Part shown: piece by piece, positions 19,801-29,000 of the stretch
Layout of the letters: each line of letters opens with the position of its first letter
How positions within the stretch are numbered: position 1 is the stretch's first letter
Source of the DNA: Glandiceps talaboti
Taxonomy: Eukaryota > Hemichordata > Enteropneusta > Spengelidae
Assembly: GCF_964340395.1 (NCBI RefSeq)
Contig: NC_135552.1
Coordinates: forward strand, 17,033,194-17,062,193
Reading direction: 5' to 3'
DNA length: 29,000 nucleotides
The notes under the pieces: generated by a model
What the model saw: the letters and a program-made list of their open reading frames with translations, nothing else
The model's database searches: none
Told to the model about the DNA's origin: nothing
Position numbers and translations under genes: made by a program

Positions 19801-20507
19801 CTATAGACAAAAGGATGTAAAAAAGTTTGTAAGTAAGGCTACAAAATATAACACAAAATGAATGAGTCAACAACTTTCTACCATCAGCAGGTTTTCCATA
19901 AAGATGACTTAACTGGTGCAACTATGCAAGGAATTTACGTAAAATATAATTAATACAAGATCTATATTCAAAACATTGCACTTGAAGGCACATTACATGC
20001 ATGTACACAATGTACATGTAAAACAAAAGAATTTATGTTCCAGAGACAATGCACATGTCATAAAACCCACTGGTCCATTATTATGCTTACCTTGTGTACC
20101 TTTAGCCTCTGTAATTTGTAAATTGATAGTATTCTCTTAATGATACTACTGCAGCTTCAATTTTCTCCAGGAAATGAATTACATAAATTATGTAAAGTAT
20201 CTGTGGCCAAACTTTCATCCAAATCCAAATAAATGACAAGATGAGCTATCCGACCTATCAAAAAGAATACAGGGAGATGACATTGAATAACCACTCACTA
20301 AAATGTAAATTCCAAATTGGGATCACAAGGCTGTTTTTGAAGTAAGTATAATAGATGGTATTACTGCAATTCTGAAAATAAACTGTATTAATCAATAGTA
20401 CATAAGATGTTATGAAATAAGTATACTTGCACACTTATTCTATACAAACACTTAAAACTCAAAAGCAAAATAGAAATATGAGATCAAAAGAATAGATGGC
20501 CTTCTAA
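19801..20507. other. Intergenic/intron sequence upstream of the nested gene
   Basis: AT-rich DNA with nothing recognised. If the nested gene has its own 5' UTR exon it could lie here or further up at 24.6-25.5 kb. Confidence 0.35.
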
Positions 20508-20605
20508 ACACACACGCACACACATACATACATACATACATACATACATACATACATACATACATACATACATACATACATACATACATACATACATACA
20601 TACAA
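20508..20605. repeat. (CA)n/(CATA)n microsatellite
   Basis: A short CACACACGCACA lead is followed by about 20 uninterrupted CATA tetranucleotides. Confidence 0.97.
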
Positions 20606-20995
20606 ACAAAGTGACACATACAAACTAATTCTTTATAGAAATTTACAAACTGTAAGAACTCAACAGCAAACAGAAGTCATGAAATAAGAACAGCAGACGG
20701 TTTCTTCTACACTTATCCTGTTATTCTCTATGCACGCTATTAAACAACTGAAAGAAGGATAAATCTACATGTATGTGTGGCAGCTGGTCTCTCTTCTAAA
20801 GTATATACTGAAAATCGATACACACACCCTTTAGAAAATTAAGCAACATGAAGGAAGTAGAGCAGATGGTCTTACTTTTACACACACAACACACACACAG
20901 TGTAATTCTCTATACAAAGGTATCATCTGTAGTAATAGTTAAAAGAAGTCACAAAATAAGAGCAGCAGATATATACCGGTAGTCTCAGTAGCTCT

Positions 20996-21026
<31 letters not shown>

Positions 21027-21214
21027 TGATTGATCGGTACAAAGTTACATGGTGAAGTACCTCACTGTTCTACAAATAAACCGTTATTCCCTACACACTA
21101 ACAACTCAAGGCAAAAATACAAACAAGTCATTGAAAATGACATAGACCCAGCTATGATTGGGTTTTAAGGAACTGTCAGTTTATGTTGTCATTTTCAAAC
21201 CTGGTTAATGTTGT
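20606..21214. other. Intron with short CA-rich tracts
   Basis: Interspersed CACACA tracts near 20880-20900 and the main tract at 21000-21026 give the region a loosely repetitive look. No gene is seen. Confidence 0.4.
21000..21026. repeat. (CA)n microsatellite
   Basis: Thirteen consecutive AC dinucleotides. Confidence 0.95.
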
Positions 21215-22120
21215 TTGGCCTCATATGGTTGTTTTTGATATCACTACTCTGTTCAAGCATGTATGGGTTATGGCTTTGGACATGAAAACTGCACCAACAA
21301 AATGGCTAGGCAGCCATATCGGATTGTATCACGACGAAAATGGATATGCACATGTATGTCACAGAACACTGTGCTAATACCAACTTTGAATGAGATCTAT
21401 TCAAGCAAGTCTGAGTTATGGCTTTGGACATAGAAAATTCGAAAACAAAATAGCTGGCAGGCAGCCATATTGGATTGTATCATGACAACAATGAATATGC
21501 ACATGTATCACTATGTCATAGAACACTGTCCTAATACCAACTTTGAATGAGATCTGTTCAAGCAAGTCTGAGTTATGGCTTTGGACATGGAAAATTCGCA
21601 AACAAAATGGCTGCCAGGCAGCCATATTGGATCGCATCACGACGAAAATGGATATGCACATGTATGTCATAGAACACTGTCCTAATAGTAACTTTGAATG
21701 AGATCTATTCAAGCATGTCTGAGTTATGGCTTTGGACATGGAAAATTTGCTAACAAAATGGCTGCCAGGCAGCCATATTGGATTGTATCATGACATCAAT
21801 GAATATGCACATGTATGTCATAGAACACTGTCCTAATACCGACTTTGAACGAGATCTGTTCAAGCATGTCTGAGTTATGGCTTTGGACATTGAAAATTCG
21901 CAAACAAAATGGCTGCTAGGTGGCCATATTGGATTGTATCATAAAACAAATTGACGTGCATATGTATGCCATAGTACATTTGTATGTTGCCCCTGTACTT
22001 AGTTTGATAAAAATTGGTCCAAGCATCTCCAAGAAACAGCTGCGGGCGGATGGACGGATGGACAGACGGACGGAACCCAACCCATAAGTCCCCGTCCGGA
22101 CTTCATCTGGCGGGGACTAA
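21215..22120. repeat. ~150-bp tandem repeat (five copies) ending in a GC-rich hairpin
   Basis: GGCTTTGGACAT recurs at 21272, 21420, 21577, 21728 and 21879 (steps 148, 157, 151, 151). Each copy includes AACAAAATGGCTGCCAGGCAGCCATATT-like sequence (itself a small inverted repeat, GGCTGCC/GGCAGCC) and GAACACTGTCCTAATACC. The last copy passes into a GGACGGATGGACAG-type degenerate (GGAC)n stretch and ends with an imperfect hairpin at about 22088-22119 (AGTCCCCG ... CGGGGACT). This is probably a non-autonomous mobile element with an internally expanded core. Confidence 0.85.
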
Positions 22121-22694
22121 TGTATGTAATGAGAGAAGTCAAACAGGTGGCCTGTCTTCTTCACAAACTGCTTCGGTTGTGATGTAATACAGGTAACAAA
22201 ATATTTGTCACAAGCATCCCCAACAAATGACACCAACTGTCCATAGATAGTGACTTTTAACTACACATCATTCTCTTACTGGGGTAATGTCAATCACACT
22301 TGATGGGCTTGTCAAAATTCATTACAACTGCATGGGTCTATAGCAACTGTGAGCTTCAACAAAGGTCTCATTGACAATAAAAGAAATTTAGTGTAGTAAT
22401 TAGTTCAAAATCCAGTACACACGCCATCCATTTAAAACTCCCTTTGCATCAAGTACATCATGCCCATGTACCTGATTACCAGTTAAGAATTTACCTATTA
22501 GTAGGTCAATTATTAGTCGTATATATATCTGTGACCAAACTGGGCATCACACCATAGCTACACACCTAATGACACTTTATAACATAAAGTCAGTCTTGAT
22601 AACACCATTTGTGTAAATTTTAGCAGTGGCTGTCTATAAGCAGGTTTTCAAAGAGAGCAGCACTGTGGGAAATCAAAGCCCTTGTGATGTACAT

Positions 22695-22765
22695 CAAGAT
22701 GAGATATATTCAAACCAATGATTGGTGTCTGACACCAATCATAGGTTTGAATATATCTCATCTTG
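22695..22765. repeat. Near-perfect 71-bp palindrome (35-bp arms, 1-bp centre)
   Basis: The left arm 22695-22729 (CAAGATGAGATATATTC ... GGTGTC) and right arm 22731-22765 (GACACC ... GAATATATCTCATCTTG) are reverse complements with a single mismatch, separated by one T. Confidence 0.95.
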
Positions 22766-24605
22766 CTGGCCAGTAATTTCTGGGGCAATTCAGTTCTGCT
22801 GCAGTCACAATTACTTTTAATCATATTTTAATTTATTTGTCTGACCCTCAGCAAAAAATGTTGTCAAGAAATGTTGGTAGAATTGAGAACATTTCATTCA
22901 TCAATGATGACATCATTGACAGAAACAATCTGTTGAGAACAGTAAAGTTCAATAAGCTTTTCTGAAGTGAATTTTATGAATAAAGCTGGTATTTCACCAA
23001 ATTAACTTGCTGGAAAACAGATACTAGTCAATCCTTTCGAAATTTATTGTCTTAAAGATGATTATGTTTATGAAAACATACCATGAGGTTGATCGTTGAA
23101 AGCAAAGTTTCACAGGAAGCACATGCCAGTGTATGTGAAAATAATTTTTGAAATTAATTTGTCATCTTTTTAGAAATTCCCAAAATTAAATCAGAATAGG
23201 AATTCATATCATGCAGGGTTTGACACTGGAGTAAAAAAAAACACTATCCCACAGGACTAGTAAAATTGATAACATAATAGTCTTGAATTGGTGGTCCCGT
23301 CTTTCAGTGCTTTCAATTGTTCACTTTGGCTCTTCATCTCTCTTAGCTTTTGCTCTACTTCTAATTCACTTTTCCAAACGCCATATTTATTTTAAACCCT
23401 GTGTTCCAGTTGTACTGTCTATTTCTTTGTAGTTGTTTGTGCATCATCAGTTCCTTACTGTAATTTTGTTTGCTTTTTTATGTTTTGGGGCTGCTTCTAT
23501 TTTGGCTTTCTTTATGTAGTTTGTCTTAATTTTTTATTTTTTATTTTTTTTTTGGGGGGGGTGAAGGGTAATAAGATATGATCATGTGGTCTTATTTCTA
23601 GCTTAAATATAACATTCTGGTACACATTAGTCTGACTTGCATTTTTAAGGACAAAAATTACTTTCCCATACAGCAAGTCTCTATAGTGTCATCCTTAGGG
23701 CTTACTAGAATGTATTCACAACATAAAAATAAATAAATCTGAAGGTTACCAGCAGTTAGAGTAAAATTTCGTTACTAATTACACTTAGTCTATTTTCATG
23801 TCTATGTACTTCCGGGTTGACATATTAAACGTTAAACGTGATACAGTTGGCCCTATAACTACTAAGAAATGACAAAACCAATCGTAAAATAAAGTTCAGG
23901 ATTTTGATTTTTTTCAAACTGAATATCAATATCCACTACACATTCAATAACTGGTTTCGTGTTCCCAAAAACACGATCTCGCAACACAGAACGGAATCGT
24001 GTTATTGTTACTGTTAGCAGTGCCACATGGCTTCAATGTAGGCTGTACCCAGTAAAAATTACGATCATCACAGCAAAAACATAGAACACGTTGTTTTCTT
24101 GCTGAATAAAATCACTGACACAAAATAAAAGAAGTATTGGACCCTCAAACTAATGTGATTTGAAATTCGACGCACCGATAACAACACGATCAAATTGCGT
24201 CATCGATTTTGACAGCAACCATTGTTATGATTGAGCTTCACTATAGTCAGTTCAGTTGAACGTGGCCGGACGAACGCTTACGTCCAATTTGTACAGTGAT
24301 TTTATAAAGGGAGCTTTATAACCTACCAAATAAATAACTCAGAAACGTAGTTTAGATAGCAACTGATCTGAAAATTACTGTTTAGAAAGACTACGCACTG
24401 TACATAAATACGAAATCATGCGAGATCGCCTGTTGGGCGACTTTCCCACAGGGCGTGCTTTTCGAAAACTACACAACATAAGCTGTTATGGCACGAACTC
24501 ATATAAAATCTACCCCGTTTCCAAACTGATAATTTTATCGCGAATACTCGGAATAGACAATCAGAGTTGGTTACAATAGCAAATTAAAAATCGAATGAAT
24601 TTTAC

Positions 24606-24638
24606 CTTACGGTGACCGTGAATCCGTATCGCCACCAT
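24606..24638 (-). CDS. Candidate alternative first exon (short start-codon exon)
   Basis: The minus strand reads CAAAATGGTGGCG with an adenine-rich Kozak context, then ten codons (VAIRIHGHRK) up to AAG|GTAAAA at 24606. An overlapping donor C|GTAAGG five bases earlier has better consensus and would end the exon in phase 1, compatible with the other exons of the locus. The start lies in a locally CpG-richer segment, and CAAAATGGTGGCG resembles the YY1-type motif that often overlaps start codons of TATA-less genes. No protein homology is possible at this length; this is a prediction from signals only. Confidence 0.33.
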
Positions 24639-25451
24639 TTTGAATGCTGAGCTCCCTAATATTGAAAAGTCACTATCCCGTATGTAGGATAGGACTACAT
24701 GCGCATTTTAGTAAGTTTTATTGGTCCTTACAGAAAGTTACTAGACTCGGGATAGCGGGCCAGTGTGTATATCGAACCAAAATCCTTATGCTTCCTTATT
24801 TGAGGTACTATTAAAAACGTGAACATTTGACCTTTGAGTTAGCGAATAGCGGGACTGAGCTGAGTAGCGACTACGTAACTATCTGTAAGTTTATAAAATT
24901 ACAAATGGTGAACTTCCGCCATGTGAACTTGCGTCATTTTTATTGTAACAATACTATTAAACATGGCAAATATACATGTACAAGAACATAATTAATATCT
25001 CTGTAATAACCCATGGTAAAGTTTAAATTCTGTGCTGTCCACATAAACAGGGTCTATATTTTCATTCATTTGTGACTTTTCGTTTTTCAGTACTCTTGGC
25101 TACGTGCTTTCGTTTTTCAGACTGTTGCCATCAACTAAAATTTTACAGCCCTTGAAGATCACCCCTGTCTGGAACATGAGCGACTACTTTTAGATAAAAA
25201 AACACACATTCAAGCAGATGAATGCACCCATCCTTTGATGAAAGGTTTGACAATACTAACTGCTGAAAATTTGGACAAAAATATATGAATTCAAAAACGT
25301 CTACAGCACAAAGATGTATATCATATGAGCGGCCATATTCAATCGAGTTTGCTCACTGTGACGGACACACAATAATAGTGTCGCCAATTCTGAAATAATG
25401 GTCTTAAATGATAGTCATTATTAGCAAAGTATGAATGGTGGATGTACTAAC

Positions 25452-25488
25452 CTTCAGAAAAGGAAACTCCAACGACAGGACTTGCCAT
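25452..25488 (-). CDS. Candidate alternative first exon (MASPVVGVSFSE...)
   Basis: The minus strand has ATGGCAAGTCC at 25488, followed by 12 codons plus one base to the donor GAAG|GTTAGT (GT at 25451-25450). It ends in phase 1, matching the acceptors of the nested-gene exons 2-4 and of the C2H2 exon. G at +4 is favourable but -3 is not a purine. It is too short for any homology argument and is offered as a possible alternative or 5' exon between the ZAD exon and the nested gene. Confidence 0.3.
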
Positions 25489-25856
25489 GAGGCAGTGAAT
25501 GCTCCCTGGAGCTGGAAGTACTCATAAGTGAACAGCAAACTTACACGAGTTCACTCACTAGTTACAGAGATACGCGCATGCGCACATGAACGATTTCAAC
25601 TCTTGGTGGCGCTATGTGCCTAGAACATGTGTGCGTGCTTTCCTGGTGACTTTTGCGAACACTCACGCCGATTTTCGCACATATTATATTTTTGACAAAA
25701 AAGTAGGACCATCGCTGAGAACATTTCTAGGCATTTTTTATGCCTTTTTAAGCGTATTAGGAGGGCCAAAAGTGTGAAGCCCGAGTGCGTGGCTTCACAA
25801 CATTTTGTGGCTTTACAGCGGTGGTGGTTTCGGGGGGTAATGGATTGACATTTGAT

Positions 25857-25858
<2 letters not shown>

Positions 25859-25915
<57 letters not shown>
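25859..25915. repeat. (CA)n microsatellite
   Basis: About 28 uninterrupted CA dinucleotides, just downstream of the ZAD exon donor. It produces a spurious poly-(Val-Cys) frame on the minus strand. Confidence 0.97.
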
Positions 25916-25917
<2 letters not shown>

Positions 25918-25971
25918 ATCAAATAATATACACGGACAGTATTGACTAAAGGTTCTTAGTATTTTTCGTAC

Positions 25972-26263
25972 CTTCTTGTGTAATTGTAACACCGAACCTC
26001 CAGCTTTCTAATATGGTTAACGCTCTCAGCACTTTTGACACGGCAGCTTGACATCGCCAACAGATTCGTTTCGATAACTCAGGCCTCCCAGTATAACCTA
26101 CTCCGAATATTTTTACCAGCTTAGAATTCAGAGGTTCCTTTTCAACGCGGTAACAACTACCCAAACATCCCCTTGCTGCTGTACGCAAAAATACATTGCA
26201 AAGGCGACATAAATCGTCTCTTTCAATAGTAGTTGTAGTAGCGGAGCGCTTTGGAGGCGCCAT
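25972..26263 (-). CDS. First coding exon with ZAD-like zinc-binding domain
   Basis: The start codon at 26263 lies in a GCGCC-rich context (ATGGCGCC). The frame runs 97 codons plus one base to a strong donor, AAG|GTACGA (GT at 25971-25970). Residues 19-22 are CRLC and residues 68-71 are CWRC. This C-x2-C ... C-x2-C arrangement, with about 45 residues between the pairs and a helical C-terminal end (AAVSKVLRALTILESW), matches the zinc-finger-associated domain, ZAD. In known family members this domain is N-terminal, dimerises, and precedes C2H2 arrays. The donor is phase 1 and matches the phase-1 acceptor of the finger exon at 2285; joined, they read ...TITQE-D-STSAV... without a stop. It cannot join exon 19800-19682 in that exon's coding frame, because a stop follows. 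Pairing with the finger exon is inferred from phase and domain logic, not proved. Confidence 0.8.
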
Positions 26264-26400
26264 ATTTCGATTGCCGGATGTGACATATTTTGTGTGACGT
26301 TATCAACACATTCACATTCACATTTGCAACGTCACACTTTCAGATCGGCACATTCGAACTTACAAAGTGAGCCCACGAACCGTATTAATTAAGAAGAAAG
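26264..26400 (-). promoter_or_regulatory. Probable promoter region of the ZAD exon
   Basis: This is the sequence immediately upstream of the ATG at 26263. It is richer in CpG than the surroundings and contains TGACGTTA/AACGTCA-type CRE-like sites (about 26295-26300 and 26326-26332), a GCCGGATGTG ETS-like site at about 26272-26281, and a YY1-like ATATGGCGCC overlapping the start codon. No TATA box is evident at a standard distance. Motif matches are by eye. Confidence 0.35.
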
Positions 26401-26428
26401 AAGTACATAACTAAATGTTAATAATCAT

Positions 26429-26461
26429 ACACAAACAAACAAACAAACAAACAAACAAACA
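26429..26461. repeat. (CAAA)n microsatellite
   Basis: Eight or so ACAA tetranucleotides in tandem. Confidence 0.95.
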
Positions 26462-26625
26462 ATATGTGTTATGTGTTCATGAACATACCATTAGCACATG
26501 AATATTATCGATACATGTTTATATGGGCCTAAATCTGAATACTAAAACAATACAAAAAGCGAATTCATAAAATATATATCTGAAATTTGGCAAGAACATT
26601 CTTATTGTTCACGACATGATGATCC

Positions 26626-27150
26626 CATCAGTGATATGCAAATTAGGGCAAACAAATGTGTATTTTTGGCAAAATATCTTTAATTCCAAACTACTAAGCA
26701 GATTAGGCTGAAATTTAATGGGGATGCATGTGGAGGTGTATAGAAGAAGAAATATAATTATTTCATCAGTGATATGCAAATTAGGTGTAAACTGAATTTT
26801 GGTCAAAAGTGTATATCTCAAAAAGTACCTGGTTAATGAGACTGAAACTTGGTGAGCTGTTTCTCGAAGTGTTATTCTGCAGATTTTCTTCAAAACATTT
26901 TGGCACAAATGGCTCTAGCAACCATGACCACGCCCTTAGCAACAACCAAATGGCAGTATATTTTGGTCAAATAACATCATCTGGTAGGCAAGCGAGTAAA
27001 CATTCAAAAAGTGTATGCAAATACCCTTAGCAACCATGACCACGCCCATAGCAACAGCCAGACGGTGGTGTATTTCACAAGATAACAACGGGGATTCTTA
27101 AACAAATGAACAAACATTCAAAATGTATGAAAATATGCCTAGCAACAAAT
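26626..27150. repeat. Two adjoining diverged tandem repeats
   Basis: CATCAGTGATATGCAAATTA occurs at 26626 and 26764 (138 bp apart), with weaker similarity in what follows (AGGCTGAAATTTAATGG versus GAGACTGAAACTTGGTG). Then TAGCAACCATGACCACGCCC occurs near 26915 and 27028, with a third degenerate start (CCTAGCAAC) near 27140, a period of about 112 bp; AACATTCAAAA sits at the same place in each copy. The minus-strand frame here, with its repeated PNLHITD segment, is a by-product. Confidence 0.75.
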
Positions 27151-27700
27151 AAACTTGATTATTATTAAGTTCATAACATTAATTTGCCAGCAGAAGTTTT
27201 TTTTTTACCAAAACAACATTTTTAAGCCTCCTGTATGTTTCCATGGAAACAGCTATCCTATTTTACACAATTTGTGTTACATTGGATAGCACCGACTCAT
27301 ACATTCCAAAAGCAAGGAAACTGTTGCACTATGTTTTATATCAAAATGTGTACTGTGGTGATTTTTGGTTACCATGGCAACATATGTTCATAAAATGAGC
27401 CCTTTTTTACTTCAGCATAACAAACTACCCTGCTTAGGATGGTTAATATTCAGAAACACTTGACAATTATTAAAATTATTATTATTTAATTACTCATCCA
27501 TACAACTTCAATGTATATGTACCCACATGTATGTTATGTATGGATGAGTATATATAAAAACATACCCCATGCACAACTGTTTGTTTATTTATTTATTTGT
27601 TGTTCAACGGTTCCTGAGCTCCCTGTGTTTATAACTAGTGATGTTAGGGATAACAGAAGGTTTCTATAATGTTGTGAAGTCCACGTATAACCCTTAGTAT
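27151..27700. other. AT-rich flank with a 14-bp-arm hairpin
   Basis: TACTCATCCATACA at 27491-27504 is inverted at 27537-27550 around a 32-bp loop that itself contains ATGTATATGTAC/CATGTATGT. Otherwise no gene or repeat is recognised. Confidence 0.5.
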
Positions 27701-27703
27701 GAA

Positions 27704-27979
27704 GTGAAATTGGCAAATTGGCAAATTGGATTTCAGATGGGATTCTTTCCACGCGGGGTAATAAAACAAGTTTGCAATCTTTCACCAACACGTTTTATTA
27801 TATTTCTAAATGATAAATCAAGAGATAATTCTCCAATTGAAATGGGTGATTTAAAAGTAAATTGTTTGTTGTATCCTGATGATTTAATTCTGATGTCAAA
27901 ATGTGCAGATCAAATGATTGTGCATATTGTATGGGTAACCAAAAGCCTTGTGATGAATAAGATGAACATTTCTTTTTAA
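27704..27979 (+). pseudogene. Decayed reverse-transcriptase fragment of a non-LTR retrotransposon
   Basis: The plus-strand frame contains segments matching the core of LINE reverse transcriptases: a G-V-x-x-Q-x-C-N-L-S-P-T motif (finger/palm motif 4), then F-x-x-F-L-N-D, and the catalytic motif as LLYPDDLILMS, where family members normally have Y-[AVM]-D-D. The Pro in that position and Val in place of Gly after the Gln indicate an inactive copy. It is short, has no 5' or endonuclease part, and the frame ends soon after. It is a fossil insertion unrelated to the zinc-finger locus. Confidence 0.75.
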
Positions 27980-28483
27980 TCATAACAATATTCACAGTTG
28001 TGCTATTAAAAAAAAATTACATTGAAGTTAGCAGAGCGCATGTGTTCAGTAAATCTTGCTGGTGTAGCTATTTTAATTATTAATTTGCATAATTAATTAT
28101 TTTCGGTAATCAGGCAATATAGTTTGGTTAATCAAATTGCCAATTATTAAGGTATACCACGCATGATAGCTCTACCTAAGAATTTTGCATTCCAACAATT
28201 TCTATTTGTAGGAACAAAAATATAAAGTATTTGCCCTTGGATGCCATTCAGTTTACAATCTGAGGTTTAAAAACAATGTTTTCAGTTGAAGGATATTTAG
28301 ATTCTCTCTAGATCGTAATATTATATGGTTAGACCCACGCATCTAAAACCCCAGGCATCTAAAACCGCAGGCTCTAATATGTGAACAGATGTTCAGCCTG
28401 TTTATTTCCTTTGTCGAAAAGGTTTGGTCTCTCTTTTTCTGTTTCTTTTTCTCTTGTTGGTGTCACGTATGTACATAGACACA
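27980..28483. other. AT-rich sequence, no gene recognised
   Basis: It includes an AT palindromic patch (TTAATTATTAATTTGCATAA, about 28073-28092) and a short direct repeat GCATCTAAAACC at about 28339 and 28355. Nothing coding is supported. Confidence 0.4.
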
Positions 28484-28595
28484 ATGGGTGATGACTCTGC
28501 TTGCCGAAATGTGACAGTAGTACTGCTGTTATACTGGTTGACGTTGGTCATTTTAACCATTTTCGGCTTAATGTCTTTTGGGCATTTTGAGATAG
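28484..28595 (+). CDS. Weak candidate first exon encoding a transmembrane segment
   Basis: ACAATGGG gives a good start context. Thirty-seven codons plus one base lead to the donor ATAG|GTAAGG. The peptide is MGDDSACRNV, then a strongly hydrophobic stretch (TVVLLLYWLTLVILTIFGLM), then SFGHFEI. A short acidic N-terminus followed by one ~20-residue hydrophobic helix would suit a signal anchor (type II or III membrane protein). No next exon lies in the window, there is no recognisable family, and the hydrophobic run may be chance in T-rich DNA. Confidence 0.25.
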
Positions 28596-29000
28596 GTAAG
28601 GGCATTTACTGTAGCAAAGTCTACTTCTTTCATGTAATGTCATTGTCATTGAAAAAAAGAAAGAAAAAAAGAGCGTATATATAGTTGCGAGGTATCAAAC
28701 AAGGCTAGCTTTCTGATACTCTATATGGTATTTATGGATTTGGTGTTTACATGAAATAAGATGTATGTGTTTAGCATCACTGTGATATTCTTGTCAATTT
28801 TAAAGGACCATTTACAAGTAGCCTAGAAAGCAGATTGTTCAATATTAAAAGAGTACAACATCTGCTTTTGTAAAGTAAAAGAAATATCGAGAGGGAATTC
28901 ACTGGATAACACATATTAGCATGTATATTTTGATCAGTTGACAATGCCACTGCTAATGTCGAACTATAACCATTTTTTTGTCATAAAGGTCAATGCCATT
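28596..29000. other. AT-rich sequence, no gene recognised
   Basis: No splice-bounded frame, repeat or RNA gene could be supported. Confidence 0.4.

Larger units (their letters stand above)
22121..25451. other. Long intron segment with a palindrome and one candidate exon
   Basis: It contains the palindrome at 22695-22765, a T-run passing into G8 (about 23529-23561), a locally CpG-richer segment at about 24160-24700 with a candidate first exon (24638-24606), and a short direct repeat TTTCGTTTTTCAG at about 25078 and 25108. No long frame or retroelement is visible. Confidence 0.45.

Noticed and set aside
21416-21739. 107-aa minus-strand frame with internal repeats
   Set aside because: Produced by the 150-bp tandem repeat; interrupted in neighbouring copies.
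22088-22126. Helitron 3' end (hairpin followed by CTAAT)
   Set aside because: The CT of CTAAT lies inside the hairpin stem and the next base is G not T; no 5' TC end or Rep/helicase was found.
22695-22765. microRNA precursor
   Set aside because: Perfect pairing with a one-base centre leaves no terminal loop.
25620-25922. 100-aa minus-strand frame with a Val-Cys run
   Set aside because: The start is a translated (CA)n microsatellite and the rest has no homology or splice support.
19682-26263. Direct splicing of the ZAD exon to exon 19800-19682 as one gene
   Set aside because: The ZAD exon ends in phase 1, but that exon's coding frame would need phase 2; the junction frame hits a stop (…SIRGI then TAA).
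26609-26908. 99-aa minus-strand frame with repeated PNLHITD
   Set aside because: By-product of the 138-bp repeat; no domain and a low-complexity hydrophobic middle.

Overview
The window is metazoan nuclear DNA. It has spliced C2H2 zinc-finger coding exons with GT-AG boundaries, long AT-rich introns, many microsatellites (CA, CATA, CAAA, AAT), foldback elements, a satellite-like array and remnants of LINE-type retroelements. There is no bacterial or organellar gene content. A ZAD-like first exon together with the repeat style suggests a marine invertebrate, but I cannot name the phylum or species from sequence alone.

All confident coding sequence is on the minus strand, so the locus reads from high to low coordinates. 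A first exon at 26263-25972 encodes a ZAD-like treble-clef domain (CRLC ... CWRC). A large 3' exon at 2285-220 encodes a degenerate 27-residue 'CHQ' repeat region followed by 12 C2H2 fingers. Both boundaries are phase 1, and joined directly they give one 785-aa ZAD-C2H2 protein with a ~23.7-kb intron. Inside that intron, on the same strand, lies a second four-exon gene (19800-19682, 19348-19226, 18609-18484, 17739-17501). Its exons join in frame into a 197-aa charged protein that ends in a Trp-rich helical module. Every intron in both genes is phase 1, so the locus could also work as one modular transcription unit with alternative terminal exons. Two further short start-codon exons (25488-25452 and 24638-24606) look like alternative 5' ends.

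The middle of the intron (about 4.5-14.2 kb) is a tandem array. Two long units (about 1.6 kb, the second internally deleted) on the left pass into seven short units of about 1.07 kb. Central copies are nearly identical and edge copies are diverged or deleted. Each unit contains its own nested array of about 72-bp subrepeats. A much older relative of the unit continues at 14.2-15.06 kb and runs into a 103-117 bp tandem repeat.

The remaining intron is rich in secondary-structure elements: foldbacks at 15.9-16.2, 16.27-16.34 and 16.70-17.23 kb; a near-perfect 71-bp palindrome at 22.7 kb; a 150-bp tandem repeat ending in a GC-rich hairpin at 21.2-22.1 kb; and a G-quadruplex motif 437 bp upstream of the zinc-finger exon. 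Upstream of the ZAD exon are diverged tandem repeats (26.6-27.15 kb), a decayed reverse-transcriptase fragment (27.7-27.98 kb) and one weak plus-strand candidate exon encoding a membrane segment (28.48-28.6 kb).
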